The notes: a model not told the origin generated them from the sequence alone. Shown: positions 46,759 through 59,103, numbered from the stretch's first letter. The stretch: 64,000 nucleotides of DNA from Agriotes lineatus (GCA_940337035.1 CALNHX010003569.1:1-64000), one strand, 5' to 3'. Numbers and translations: made by a program.

Positions 46759-48849
46759 TTGATGGAAAACATTCAATGTAACATCGATTCTCGATTCTTG
46801 TTTCTAATGTATGACATTATGAATTTATTTATATACGCTTTTAATTATTCTAATAATTTTATTGTTCTTGATACATACTTGATATCTTCTTACAGATTAA
46901 TCATTCTATCCCCTTGCCATGGTTACAACATCAATCCAATTACCAATGGTTCCGGATTAGTCTACATACCTCAAGGTACTTCTAGTATTTCAGATACAAC
47001 CTGGGATTTACTTATTAACCTCGACTTATCTGCTTTAGATACCGAATTTCATAATTTTCTTCGTCTAGAATCTCAGTTACGTACCTTATGCACATTTTCT
47101 TCAGACAACCCTATTAAAAAACCATGTGAATACGCTATAAATCAATATTTACATAAACAACCTCTTATTCAACGTCGTTATTCTACTCTTGCTGATTTAG
47201 TTCAACATGACAAAAAACATACAAAACGATCCTTAGATTTCCTTGGTACTGCCTGGAAATGGATTTCTGGTACACCTGATGCTTCTGATGCAACTTATTA
47301 TAATGATGCTATTAAAGGTTTACAAGATGACCAAGATAAAATTGAATTATTATTAAAAGAACAAACTCATGTCGTTAAAAATACTCTAACTTTATATAAC
47401 GAATCTATGTTTTCTTTAAAAAATTTAACTGACAACTTTAATAAAAATATTGATCAATTTGAAATTCTTGCTAAAAGACAAAAAACTACTCAAGGTGATT
47501 TACTCAATGCCGTTCAATTAATTGACCTCGTAAATCAACTTTCCTTTATAATGGAATCCCTTGATAACCAAATTGATATGGTATTAAATAGTATCTTATT
47601 TGCCAAACAAAATATTTTATCTCCTATAGTTATCGACCCTAAACAACTTATGATCGAATTAACTAAAGTTTCAAGTTTTCTTCCAGTCTCTCGAAAGTTC
47701 CCAGTGACGTTAACAACGCGTTACGCACATTTATTATTAGATCTTTCAACCCTTAATGTTCTATACCATGCACCTAATTTAATTTTTATATTGCATATTC
47801 CTCTTATAGACTCATTTATTTACAATTTCTATTCAATTTATTCATTACCCATTCCTAATCCAAATGATTTTAATGAACATCAAATGATTGTTCCCTCTCA
47901 CAAGTTTCTTCTTATCACACCAGATAAGCAACGTTATGTATTAATGGATGATGATTCTCATTGTAAGTCTATAACTTCTACACATTTTGTATGTAAAACA
48001 CAAGAATTACGTACAAAATCTTCTGATGATGTTTGTGAAGTAACTTTATTTAAACATACTTATACCAAGTTACCTTCAAGTTGCCACAAGATTTCTCTAC
48101 AAGGTCCATTATTTCTATGGAATTATATCAAACCTAACTAATGGCTGATCACCACCACTTCTGAAGCTCATATGGACATCACTTGTGACGAGAAGACGAA
48201 AAATATACTTGTGCCTACTACTTTTCTGTTATACTTACAGCCAACATGCTACGCTTATATTGGTTCCCTGTTTCTACACAGTGAGTCAACATCTGAATCC
48301 AATGTTACCATCTATCTACCTGAAACACCTATCTTCTTGGATTGCTGTGACCAATCATCACATGAAAAAGAAGATATTCCTGTTCTACATTTTCAACATC
48401 TGGATCCAGTACCAATGCACATAAGTGACATTCAACTTGCACAACATCAACTTCAGCATGTTTCTGAAGAACTCGACATTCTTCGTTTACAAAAGCATGT
48501 ATACCGAAATTTACCTTGGTATTCATTTCTATCTGTTATTGTTTTAATACTTATTTCTCCTTGTTTATGCCATTATTGCTGTAAATGTAATCCTATTTTA
48601 TTTTGTTACAAACGTTTCTGCAACTCGAAGCCGGACAGCCATTTGCCCTGCATTCGAATCTTCAATAACTGCTCTGGACGAGACACCGATTACTATCGAC
48701 CACCTCCTGTCTCTCGTTCTCTGCAATCTATCCATTCGAGCACAGACCAGGAACCTGAGCAATTCATGATGACTTCCTTGTCAACTGACATTGCTCCACG
48801 TCGCTCTAAACGACTATCCAAGGATACATCTTCCTGGCCAGCAGCCTGA
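46759..48849 (+). pseudogene. env: F-type envelope gene with one in-frame stop
   Basis: Two ORFs in the same frame (46759-48141 and 48172-48849) separated by one TAA at 48139-48141. The first contains a basic KKHTKR cleavage-like site at about residues 162-167, followed by a fusion-peptide-like segment with LDFLG and GTPDASD, the arrangement known from baculovirus F proteins and errantivirus Env, then a long helical stretch. The second ends with a hydrophobic membrane anchor (about 48520-48590) and a cysteine-rich, basic tail. Known envelope genes of this kind mediate membrane fusion. An amino-terminal signal peptide is weak. The stop would remove the anchor, so the product is probably non-functional unless read through. 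Confidence 0.8.
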
Positions 48850-48901
48850 TGTTCTTTCTACAAGACATCACACCATTGTCGCTCAAGTCAACGACCGACA
48901 T

Positions 48902-50255
48902 TGTAACGCTAGCTCCCGTTTGAATCCGATTAATTCAATATTAAATAATATTTGCTGATTTAAACGTCGCCGACCTTTAGCGTTATCAAGAACCCGGCGT
49001 GTCCCAGCAAGATAAGATAGCACAGACCGAAGTTCCGCGCAAACAAAGGTATGACGCGCGCCGTTTCTCCCCACCTAACAGAATTTCAAGGCATATAAAA
49101 CTGCTTGCAGAACGCATTTAAACAGAGATTCCCCAGAGATTCCCCAGAGATTTCCCAGAAATACCGGATACTCCTCCAGCAAACACCTAGTTCCCGATCC
49201 ATCCTTCATCCTGCCCTGTCCAGAGAGTCCCTCCGCCAAGCCGTCCTGAGGCTGAGTTTAATTCAGTGGTTCTATAAGAACGCCTGGAACGCCAGCTAAT
49301 TAATCCTGAAAATCCCTGACAGCTGAGTTTAATTCAGTGGTTCTTTGAGAACGCCTGGAACGCCAGCTAATTAATCCTGAAAATCCCTGACAGCTGAGTT
49401 TAATTCAGTGGTTCTTTGAGAACGCCTGGAACGCCAGCTAATTAATCCTGGAACGCCCGCTAATTAATCCTGAAAATCTCCTACGCCGAAACCCGCTGGT
49501 CAAATAGCAATTAACGTAATGTCAAAATCCCAGCTCCCTTGTATTTTAAATTCACCGCCTTGCTATTCAAGTAGAATTAAAAGCTTCAAGCTACCTAATT
49601 AGAATTTACCTGAATTAATCCCTGAGAATTGTAGCGGCCGGCTTGCTTGGGAACTCTGCGGGCCGCACCGTTAGCTCCACCACGGAGTTCACTTGCAGGT
49701 GGTGAGGATTGTTAACCTCAAAAGTCACGCCGAAACGGAGTTTCGTTCTTCAAACGAAGTCCCGTCGTGCGGCGAATTCTTCAGAGTATTTCACCACCGA
49801 ACTATAGTTACACGTTTAGGGTGAAAACCCGCATTAGCAGTTTTAATTGTTATTTGTTTACAGAAATCAGAAACCGCAAACCGGCAAATTCCGACGGACT
49901 TCACCGCGCCGCCAACAGCGCGCAGTTCAACGCCGTTCGGGAAGCGACGACAATTCTCGACGCTTTCGAAGCGGAGCTCCTAGGAAGTAGACCGACCCTG
50001 CCAGCACGGACGTGACGCGGGTTGCAGCAACCGCAGGGACAAACAGCGATATTTCAAGTCAATAATGTTAATTTCACAACAATTTACTTATGTATGATAG
50101 ATATATAAAATAAATGTTATACAGGATACTCCGTTAGTGTGTTTTGCTTATTTATGGTATATCTGAGGGAACGATGGAACCTATCTCCGATCTAATGAGC
50201 TAACCCGTGGTAGATAAAATAGTACAACCCCTATAAGCAGGGGCGCATTATTACA
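48902..50255. repeat. Left LTR of nested element
   Basis: It includes three copies of a unit of about 72 bp beginning GCTGAGTTTAATTCAGTGGT (49250-49470) and a GC-rich stretch near 49630-49680. ORFs of 60-80 codons are repeated in the right LTR and look incidental. Confidence 0.88.
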
Positions 50256-51953
50256 TGGCGCGTACGAGCAGGAACGTGAACTCAGATATATGTACATAGA
50301 TTGGCAAACACACACCTGCAGCTCCAGATGGCGCCCGAGCCCGGTAAACTCTGAAAATACCGAACCAGTAAATTTTGTTGTAATTTGAATAATGCACAAA
50401 ACCTGTTTCAGCCTAGCCGTCCAGGGGAATCTACCAGAGCCCAGAAACCGAGATGTTCCAGTCTAGAATTCCCAGATCCCCGTCCAGGTCCTGTCCGTTC
50501 CAGATAAGATCTTTCCGAGATCCCGTCCAGTCCAGAAAATCCTTTTCCTACCCTCAAGGACCAGTGGCTTCACTGCTGGTACGGGATTTTGCGTCCCCGA
50601 GGTGCCTTAGCTAAATTGCCGACAATACTACGGACCGCCCGCGTAGTACCGTCTTCTGCATGTCAGAAGAATTCCAGAAAAAGTCCGTAATCCGCAGCCC
50701 GTCCGTGAAATGCCAGATGAAGACAATCCTGATGTCTCGTCCGCCGGAATATCTGCAGGTACCCGTGTAAGCACCTGGTGTGCCTGTAAATGAATGAATG
50801 TAAATATACATGATTGCCGAATGCGAGTTTAAATGCCGCCCTAGTTAGTGAGAATGCTAGAATGCCAGAATGTTTGCTAGTGCTATCCCGAATGTCATTC
50901 TTCCTTTTGGAGCGTGCTCTCTGCCACCGTAAAACCGGATAATGACAGGAGATCGTAGACGAATAGTCGAAGCTCGAAGGAGAGAATGTGTTTTCCGTAC
51001 CAGAATACCGTCCAGAGAGCGTATTTTAGAATGCGTCCCAGAGCGATCCTGCGCACCGTTTTTTTTTGAAATTGTATGCTGGTCTCCGCAGCCTCTACAA
51101 TTTCCCGAGTAATTGTGTGAGAATGTCTGAGTATAGGTTATTCTGAAACCTAGATGTTTCACACGCTGAGAGAATCCCGGAATACTTGAAGGTCGAAACC
51201 GCGACTGTACCGGCTCCAGTATTTAAATGTTGAAAGTTTGAACGTTGGCCGAATTGCAAACTGAAACCGCAGTTTTGCAACCGCCTGCAACATAAGTTTG
51301 TGTGCACTCCTTGAACGCAGCATTTCGCCCCAGTGCCTGTAAGAAGCGCGCGTTCACTCCGTCGAGTGCACATTTTTGTGCAATAGAATGCACCCCGTGA
51401 AATGGCATCCAGGCCATTACCAGAAATATTTTTGTGCAATAGAATGCACCCCGTGAAATGGCATCCAGGCCATTACCAGAAATATTTTTGTGCAATAGAA
51501 TGCACCCATGAACTGGCACCCAGGCCATTACTAGGAAAACATTATTCCTGAATGAATGATATCCTGTAGGACCTGTAGGTCGAAACCGCGACGCCGCCGT
51601 GTCCTGAAGAGTGCATGTGCATCGCATATGTATGTTCCTCCGCCGACAGAATATAGGTTGAAACCGCAACCTCTGTATTCGACTAGGCCATTATTGAGAG
51701 TAAAAAATTGTACTCATCCTGTATATAGTTTCGAAAGAAACACCCGTTAAAATTTTACTCATCCTGTATATAGTTTCTAAAGATTACAATTTTACTCAGC
51801 CTGTATATAGTTCCCGATTATCCCCCAGTTTGAATGTTTTCTGTGTCCGGTCTCAATAATCACGAGATCTCCAGGTGATCTTTGCATTGTTTTGAGAACC
51901 CCCTTGAAGGAGGTGCCCACCGAATTCCCGTTTCCTCCGAAGGGACCGGCATA
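50256..51953. other. Interior of nested element, non-coding
   Basis: It starts TGGCGCGTACGAGCAGG directly after the left LTR, a plausible primer-binding site. It contains a 56-bp tandem repeat (about 51372-51536, 2.9 copies, ATTTTTGTGCAATAGAATGC...) and three copies of CTCA(T/G)CCTGTATATAGTT near 51713-51812. No reading frame over about 150 codons and no retrotransposon motif. Confidence 0.8.
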
Positions 51954-53308
51954 TGTAACGCTAGCTCCCGTTTGAATCCGATTAATTCAATATTAAATAA
52001 TATTTGCTGATTTAAACGTCGCCGACCTTTAGCGTTATCAAGAACCCGGCGTGTCCCAGCAAGATAAGATAGCACAGACCGAAGTTCCGCGCAAACAAAG
52101 GTATGACGCGCGCCGTTTCTCCACCACCTAACAGAATTTCAAGGCATATAAAACTGCTTGCAGAACGCATTTAAACAGAGATTCCCCAGAGATTCCCCAG
52201 AGATTTCCCAGAGATACCGGATACTCCTCCAGCAAACACCTAGTTCCCGATCCATCCTTCATCCTGCCCTGTCCAGAGAGTCCCTCCGCCAAGCCGTCCT
52301 GAGGCTGAGTTTAATTCAGTGGTTCTATAAGAACGCCTGGAACGCCAGCTAATTAATCCTGAAAATCCCTGACAGCTGAGTTTAATTCAGTGGTTCTTTG
52401 AGAACGCCTGGAACGCCAGCTAATTAATCCTGAAAATCCCTGACAGCTGAGTTTAATTCAGTGGTTCTTTGAGAACGCCTGGAACGCCAGCTAATTAATC
52501 CTGGAACGCCCGCTAATTAATCCTGAAAATCTCCTACGCCGAAACCCGCTGGTCAAATAGCAATTAACGTAATGTCAAAATCCCAGCTCCCTTGTATTTT
52601 AAATTCACCGCCTTGCTATTCAAGTAGAATTAAAAGCTTCAAGCTACCTAATTAGAATTTACCTGAATTAATCCCTGAGAATTGTAGCGGCCGGCTTGCT
52701 TGGGAACTCTGCGGGCCGCACCGTTAGCTCCACCACGGAGTTCACTTGCAGGTAGTGAGGATTGTTAACCTCAAAAGTCACGCCGAAACGGAGTTTCGTT
52801 CTTCAAACGAAGTCCCGTCGTGCGGCGAATTCTTCAGAGTATTTCACCACCGAACTATAGTTACACGTTTAGGGTGAAAACCCGCATTAGCAGTTTTAAT
52901 TGTTATTTGTTTACAGAAATCAGAAACCGCAAACCGGCAAATTCCGACGGACTTCAGCGCGCCGCCAATAGCGCGCAGTTCAACGCCGTTCGGGAAGCGA
53001 CGACAATTCTCGACGCTTTCGAAGCGGAGCTCCTAGGAAGTAGACCGACCCTGCCAGCACGGACGTGACGCGGGTTGCAGCAACCGCAGGGACAAACAGC
53101 GATATTTCAAGTCAATAATGTTAATTTCACAACAATTTACTTATGTATGATAGATATATAAAATAAATGTTATACAGGATACTCCGTTAGTGTGTTTTGC
53201 TTATTTATGGTATATCTGAGGGAACGATGGAACCTATCTCCGATCTAATGAGCTAACCCGTGGTAGATAAAATAGTACAACCCCTATAAGCAGGGGAGCA
53301 TTGTTACA
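51954..53308. repeat. Right LTR of nested element
   Basis: Near-identical to 48902-50255. Preceded by AAGGGACCGGCATA, a weak purine-rich tract. Confidence 0.88.
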
Positions 53309-53312
53309 ACAT

Positions 53313-53491
53313 CACGTACATGTCCGTTCGATCGTCTTTTAATTGATTCAAAATGGACTTCGCAAGTCTAATTCTAGTTATATTTCGAAATTGTTTTGTC
53401 CGTAATACAATGTCATTGGACCTGCTGCTGCTGCTGCTGCACCATCCTCAATCAAGCTTTTTACTCCTTGCTTGAGTCTTCATCGGGGAGG
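53313..53491 (+). other. Gypsy remainder with polypurine tract
   Basis: The last internal bases of the gypsy element, including (CTG)6 at 53422-53439 and the tract CATCGGGGAGG directly before the 3' LTR, the usual plus-strand primer position. Confidence 0.6.
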
Positions 53492-54418
53492 TGTTATGTG
53501 CCTATATGTGCCTAAATCATAATTAGTGCCTCTGTGCCTAAATCATAATTAGTGCATCTGTGCCTAAACGTAAATGTTCTATAATATTATTGTGTGCGTT
53601 TGTACCTACATATTATCCATATTTTTATATTTCATTTTGTACAACACTCATATTTACAGATAATGTGAAACAATCGTTTAATGCAGCGCTTGGACGCATT
53701 TCCTAAGATTAATTATCAATTCTAACACATTTCATTGTGAGCCGTTAGTTGCTATCATACTTGTTTGCATTCATGTTTTTCCTAGAACAAATAACGCGTG
53801 ATGCTAAATCACACAAAGCATTTCTGAAAACTATTATCAGAATCTATTTAGTCATTCATATTCTTTTGGCTTATTTTACCTTTTGGGACCAAGTGTAAAT
53901 GCATTCATCGATTATTTTATTATTGTATACTTATTGCATTAACCTATATTTCTAGATATTGTATTCTGTACTAATATTAATTTTAACTTTGAAATGAGTT
54001 ATTTATCTGTGACGCAGAACGCTCTTTCTCTTTTAAAATTCTTTGTAAGTTGTTATCAACATAGATTGCTAGGAAGTTTCAAGACCGCATGACCGTTCCT
54101 TGCGTAGGCATAACAGATAAGGAATTCATTAAAACCACTTCGCTACTTCTGAAGTGGCAGTTCATCAGAGATCGCAGTTCATCCTAGTTCATCATAATTC
54201 ATTATTAATTGTTGCTGCTTTTAGCACAACAAGTTATTAAATGTATATTCAACCTTAAGTTCTTATAATTGTACTTCAGCTTGTGTTTAGTGTTGTTATT
54301 TGTGTAATAAAAGTTATTCAAAGTTCTACGAGTTTATATTACGAATTTATGAACGAATTTATTCTACAAGTTTATATAAATTTTCTTCGTAACCAGCCTA
54401 CCGCTCAGCTCCTTAACA
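53492..54418 (+). repeat. 3' LTR of gypsy element
   Basis: Same length as the 5' LTR, with about eight base differences, followed by the target duplicate GCAG. Confidence 0.9.
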
Positions 54419-54556
54419 GCAGTCATACCCAATAATCATAATTAAATAAATGAATATAATTAATAAGATGTAACTATAGGGTTAGAATGGGAAAAGAACC
54501 AACAATTCAGGAAAGCAACTTTATTTCATACTTTCGAACAGCTCTAACAATAGCCC

Positions 54557-54954
54557 CTAACGTCCTTCGTGGTGAGAGTCGTAGTCCACTATAGTTTTCA
54601 TTAAAGTCTTAATTCCCACAAACGCGAGCTTAAAGACATTGCTCATTTCGTTTACAGTATCGGCTGGCACATTCTGAAAGTTAAGAGTCAAACTTCGCTG
54701 GATAAGCGGTAGAGCATGCGTACTTACGTCTATTATTTTCAGCGAAATTTTAGCATCCTTCTTCAGCGCATGCAACACCGTGCTTTTAATCATATTGAAG
54801 ACCTCATCTCCTCCCAACAACCGCCTTGAGCTATGGTGCCTCGCTTGCACAGGAAACAGCTGCAAAACATTTGTTTGGGCTCTGACGAAAATACTTTGGT
54901 GATACTTACGCTGAGGAGGCTGAAAACCGCCAACAATACGATCAAGTGTTTCAT
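54557..54954 (-). CDS. Small secreted peptide, copy A, three exons, 97 aa
   Basis: Exon 1 (54910-54954) encodes MKHLIVLLAVFSLLS and ends at GTAAGT. Intron 1 (54860-54909, 50 nt) ends TTGCAG. Exon 2 (54728-54859, 44 codons) starts LFPVQARHHSSRRLLGG and ends KISLKIID at GTAAGT. Intron 2 (54674-54727, 54 nt) ends TTTCAG. Exon 3 (54557-54673) reads NVPADTVNEMSNVF to HHEGR and stop. All junctions are phase 0. Intron 2 happens to be open here, but copy B has a stop in it, which supports splicing. The leader likely extends to PVQA over the first junction. The mature part is about 76 aa, helical and basic, without cysteine. An out-of-frame upstream ATG lies at 54991. Unknown family; paralogue at 61362-61753. 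Confidence 0.75.
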
Positions 54955-55646
54955 ATTTGACAGAAACAAATGAGGCAACACATCGAGACATAGCAATCGC
55001 ACTTTAATTAACTTAGAAGTAATGTTGCAATATTCAATTAAAAGAAAAACTAAATAGGTATAAAAATATCACAATAGTACAATAAATACTTTACACCATA
55101 TAATTAGGGAGAAACCAATAACAAGCGTGGTCATAGCGTTAATTCCTTATTTTCAAATTTCCTTATTAGTTACTAGCAATATGCCCGTTCTTCGTACGGA
55201 CTACAAATGTTTTTTCTTCTAAATCTTAAACGAATTCTAGAATGCTCCGCTCCTCCCTCACTCGATACGTTAAACTAACAAACGCTGCAAAACAATATTG
55301 TAGGTAAAAAGGAAACAATATTCTTCCAAAAAAAGTTCTCCATAAGCCTTTTATGCTTCACGTTTCCCCTAGAAATGTGTATGCAATTGTCGTTCTCCTT
55401 GTATAGAGTGATAAAACTATAGGTTTAGTATATCAATAATAATTGTAGCAACATACCAGTTTCCACCACTTGGAGGTGAAATTTCGGAAATCCTTCTATT
55501 TTATTCTAAACTGAACACACGGACAAAATCAATAACTTTAACCTCTTTTTTAACTTCTTTTTACTTTTACCCCATTTTTACTTTTTTCACAATGAAATTT
55601 AGCATAAAAACTTTAAACCCCTTTTTAACGATTTAGAAAACACACA

Positions 55647-56930
55647 TATGGCCAAAAACCATGGTCATCAGGAACCACAAAAAGTACGAAAGGTTCTATA
55701 ATTCACCCCTGAATCCAAATTCGCATCTTTAGGAGTTGATCTGTGCACAATCCTGAGTTACGTTTTTAGGAACTTTTATAGGTAACCTTTCTAAGTAAAA
55801 CCAAATTGTTACATTATAGGGCTTTATGAAATATTGAGAAATTCGTATATGCCAAAAAACAATGTTCTAACTCAATAAACATAGGAGATACGAAGGGTTC
55901 TTTAATTCACCCCCAATCCAGATTTGCATCTTTAGGGGTTGATTAGGGCAAAATTCTAAAATGCGTTTCTAGGTATTTGCATTGATAATATTTGCAAGTA
56001 AACACCAAGTCGCTATCTCATCGGGTCTAAGAGATATTGAAGAACTCGTGAAAAAACATTTTCCCCTTTCCACCCCCGTAGGGGTGGAATTAAAAAAAAT
56101 CCTTTCAACCCATTTAATTGTGAAATGGAACTTACAGCGAAGAAAATTAATAATTTTACCCTCCTACCCTTTTCAGTTTTTTCTCCTTTTACCCTTTTAG
56201 GGTTAAAATTTTCAAAGTCCATGAAACTGCTTTCAAAACATTTTAAAAATACATGTATATGTCAAAAAAGAATGTTCTAACTCAATAAACATAGGAGATA
56301 CGAAGAGTACTATAATTCACCCCCAATCCAGATTTGCACCTTTAGGGGTTGATTAGGGAAAAATTCTAAAATACGTTTCTAGGTATTTGAATTGATAATA
56401 TTTGCAAATAAACACCAAGTCGCTATCTCGTCAGGTCTAAGAGATATTGAGGAACTCGTGAAAACACATTTTCCCTTTTCTACCCCCGTAGGGGTAGAAT
56501 TAAAAAAAATCCTTTCAACCCATTTAATTGTGAAATGTAACTCACAGCAAAAAAAAAATTTTAACCCCCCTACCCCTTTTCAGTGTTTTCTTTTTTACCC
56601 CTTTAGGGTTAAAATTTATTAATTTCCTTAAACCCTTTTCAAAATATTTTAAAAATACATCTATATGCCAAAAAAGAATGTTCTAAATCAACAAACATAG
56701 GAGATACGATGGGTTATTTAATTCAACCCTAATCCAGATTAGCACCTTTAGGGGTTGATTAAGGAAAAATCCTGAAATACGTTTCTAGGTATTTGCATTG
56801 GTAATTTTTGCAAGTTAACACCAAATTGATATCTTATTGGGTGTAAGAAATATTGAGGAATTTGTGAAAACACATTTTACCCTTTTTCACCCCCTTAGAA
56901 GCCGAATTTCAAAAAATCCCTTCTTAGCAC
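55647..56930. repeat. Tandem repeat, unit about 410 bp
   Basis: Units begin near 55851, 56261 and 56667 with (G)(C/T)CAAAAAA(G/C)AATGTTCTAA, with a shorter partial unit from 55647. Each contains CCTTTAGGGGTTGATTA and ACCCATTTAATTG or a decayed form. Pairs such as ACCCCCGTAGGGGT can form small hairpins. Confidence 0.75.
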
Positions 56931-57030
56931 GGCCTTACGTAACAAATTGAACCTTGCTCCCAAATTTCAAGTTTCTAGTACCAGTGGTTTCGGCTCTGCG
57001 TTGATTAGTCAGGGTTATGACTTTCCTTTA

Positions 57031-57730
57031 TACAGGATGTTTCAGAATAACTGTTCCTAATTCTCAGAATTGAGAGAGGGCATGTTATTCAACACTTTTT
57101 AATAATAAACTAGTGTTCGGAAATACTTCCGTTTCGAGATAATACGACATTAACGAATTGAGTACTTGAAATAATCTCAATGTGAAAAGTAACGATTTTA
57201 TTCATTTCCAGCGGTTGCAATTTTTATTAATATTTAAAAAATGGTATTACACAAAAATTATAAGAATTGTTCAAAATTATGGCCGCCATTGTTGACACAC
57301 AAGGTATAACGATGTGTGATTGACCGACGAATTCTTCGAAATATCTACGGACGATCACGAATGTCATCAAAAGCAAGAATAATTCGAGCCACTAACTCCT
57401 CTGCTGTGTCCACAGGTGTCGCATAGACGAGTGATTTAATATGACCCTAAATACAAAAATCAATTGGAGTCATATCTGGCGAACGTGCAGGCCAAAGAAT
57501 AGGACCTTGTCTCCCAATCCATCGGTTTTGAAATTGTGCATTTAAATAATCTCGGACATTTAAACCGAAATGCGCTGGTGCACCATCATGTTGAAAGACT
57601 CAATTCCTTAATGTCGTATTATGTCGAAACGGAAGTATTTCCGAACACTAGTTTATTATTAAAAAGTGTTGAATAACATGCCCTCTCTCAATTCTGAGAA
57701 TTACGAACAGTTATTCTGAAACACCCTGTA
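57031..57730 (-). mobile_element. Mariner-like element, 700 bp, transposase C-terminus
   Basis: Inverted repeats of about 130 bp start TACA(G)GG(A/G)TGTTTCAGAATA, with TA on both sides (57029-57030, 57731-57732). The minus-strand interior encodes the end of a transposase: GAPAHFGLNVRDYLN, RWIGRQGPILWPARSPDM and AEELVARI. RSPDMTPID includes the third catalytic acid. The rest is deleted and stops are present. It is related to the transposase type of the remnant at 5016-5581. Confidence 0.85.
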
Positions 57731-57750
57731 TATGTATATAGATTACTAGC

Positions 57751-58164
57751 TAAAGACATTTCCAGAGAAACACCATAAATCATTCGATCATATATAACCT
57801 TAACCACGTTGGTATCAACTATGGTTGTTCTAGCAGCCATTTTAGTTAAACATCTAGTTTGATTATTCAAAAAGCTTCATAAACGTTGTTTTCAAATAAT
57901 TTATTTAGACACATCAAAAATATAAAACTATGTAAGGAAAATTACTTAATATTGGACAAAACTCACGAATGTTATGTAAAAATATAGAATTGTGGGCTTC
58001 AAAAAACATCAGGTGTAGAAATTCTCATAATTTCTAACTGTATACATTAATTAACCATAGAACTGGTATCACGACGTTCTGTAATGCTCATAAAATAACG
58101 ATTCAATTGCCAAATCGTTGTTTAGGCAGGTCAGCTGAAAAGGCAATGTTCAAATAAGCACATT
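57751..58164 (+). other. Upstream region of copy A Q/K/E-rich gene
   Basis: It matches 61980-62385 of copy B closely (for example TTACTTAATATTGGA and AATTGTGGGC). It probably held the shared promoter region of the divergent gene pair before the insertion at 55178-57742 separated them. Confidence 0.55.
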
Positions 58165-58998
58165 ATGGAAGAGTTCATGGGTTTACTTATTGTAACCACC
58201 TTTACGGTAAGTCTGGTGGTCATCTCTTACTATTCATATTGAAAAAAATATATTTAGTTGACAATTGGACAAACGCAACAAGCAATGATACAACAAAGAC
58301 TAATGGAAATTCCTAACTAACAATAAAACAAATCCAACGAGCAGCCACCAAAAAAAGAAGGAAACGAAACTGATCATCAACCACAACAGAAAAAAAGACA
58401 AAACTACTAGAATGGAAACCAAAAGAATTTGGACCAAGAATTGCAAAAAAAAAAAAAAAGCAGCTTGATGAGAATCCTTCACAAGACGAAGAAGAACAAC
58501 TTGATTTAGATACACATCCTAACGAACAACAAAATAAATCCCATGATCAGCCAACAATAAATTATCAAGGCAATATTGTCAATAAAACAGATCAGAAAAA
58601 AGAACAACTTAAGCAAGAATTACAAAACAAACGACCAAAAAAGCTCTACCAACCCTCCCAAGACAAACAACAAAAACAGCGTTATGAACAATCTTTACAA
58701 AAACAAGGAGAGCAACTCGATTCACAACAAGAAAATAAATCTCATGAAGGGCCAACGATAAAAGAACGAGACCACGCTGACAATCAAACACACCAAGAGA
58801 AAGAACAAGAATCACTAAACAAAGGACAAGAGAAATATGACAGTCAACCACAACAAGAAAAAGTACGAAATCAACTTAATCAACAACTACAACACATAAA
58901 AGGACCATCTGAATCGCATCTGCGAAGGAACCAAAGCTTCCAGGGGGTCCAAAAGCAAATAGTGAGAGAAAAAGCTTTGCTGGAAGGTGAAGGTAGTA
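58165..58998 (+). pseudogene. Q/K/E-rich secreted protein, broken copy A
   Basis: Exon 1 (58165-58206) encodes MEEFMGLLIVTTFT, followed by a 51-nt intron (58207-58257). Exon 2 starts LTIGQTQQAMIQQRLME but meets TAA at 58318-58320, and later has frame changes including a 15-A run near 58446-58460. The match to copy B ends abruptly at about 58998, where the junction repeat begins, so the 3' end is also missing. Confidence 0.75.
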
Positions 58999-59103
58999 AA
59001 GACTTGGTTCCCTTGGTAGAAGATGGTGTGCCAGAACGCTTCATGCAATCTCACATAAGGAGATAATAAGGGTTTGGACCCGTTCGGCAAAGGACCGCTC
59101 AAA
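58999..59103 (+). repeat. Junction repeat between duplication units
   Basis: Begins ACTTGGTTCCCTTGGTAGAA. Related to 34495-34600. It replaces the 3' end of the copy A Q/K/E-rich gene and leads into copy B. Confidence 0.55.

Larger units (their letters stand above)
48902..53308. mobile_element. Nested non-coding LTR retrotransposon (LARD-like), 4.4 kb
   Basis: Direct repeats of about 1.35 kb (48902-50255 and 51954-53308) start TGTAACG and end TTACA. Target duplication ACAT at 48898-48901 and 53309-53312. The 1.7 kb interior has no long ORF. The repeats differ at about eight positions. It is inserted between the envelope gene and the 3' LTR of the gypsy element. It is more GC-rich than its surroundings and must depend on another element's proteins. 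Confidence 0.88.
40660..54418 (+). mobile_element. Ty3/gypsy element with env (errantivirus-like), 13.8 kb with nested insert
   Basis: Two 927-bp LTRs starting TGTTATGTGCC and ending CTCCTTAACA flank gag, protease, RT, RNase H, integrase and an envelope gene. The target duplication is GCAG (40656-40659 and 54419-54422). About eight LTR differences were counted, so the insertion is fairly recent. Without the nested element it is about 9.3 kb, a usual size. The empty site is preserved in segmental copy B near 61190. Order and the F-type envelope fit insect endogenous retroviruses of the errantivirus kind. Breaks in gag, protease/RT and env make this copy unable to act on its own. Confidence 0.9.
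55178..57742. mobile_element. Unclassified 2.6 kb insertion with 8-bp target duplication
   Basis: TTACTAGC occurs at 55170-55177 and 57743-57750, and segmental copy B has a single TTACTAGC with nothing inserted (about 61972-61980). The insert starts AATATGCCCGTTCTTCG and, ignoring the mariner element inside it, ends TTTATGTATATAGA. It carries tandem repeats of about 410 bp and no ORF of note. An 8-bp duplication would suit hAT or P-type elements, but no TIRs are seen, so the class is open. Confidence 0.7.

Noticed and set aside
51095..51669. Minus-strand ORFs of 114 and 148 codons in the nested element
   Set aside because: They are made of the 56-bp tandem repeat read in frame and have no domain pattern.
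48883..53068. Paired ORFs of 60-80 codons in the nested LTRs
   Set aside because: They recur only because the LTRs are duplicates; no motif and no consistent start.
40660..54418. Reading the whole 13.8 kb as one giant element
   Set aside because: The 4.4 kb segment 48902-53308 has its own LTRs and target duplication, so it is a separate nested insertion.
55647..56930. CRISPR array
   Set aside because: Repeat units are about 410 bp with no short repeat-spacer alternation, and the DNA is eukaryotic.
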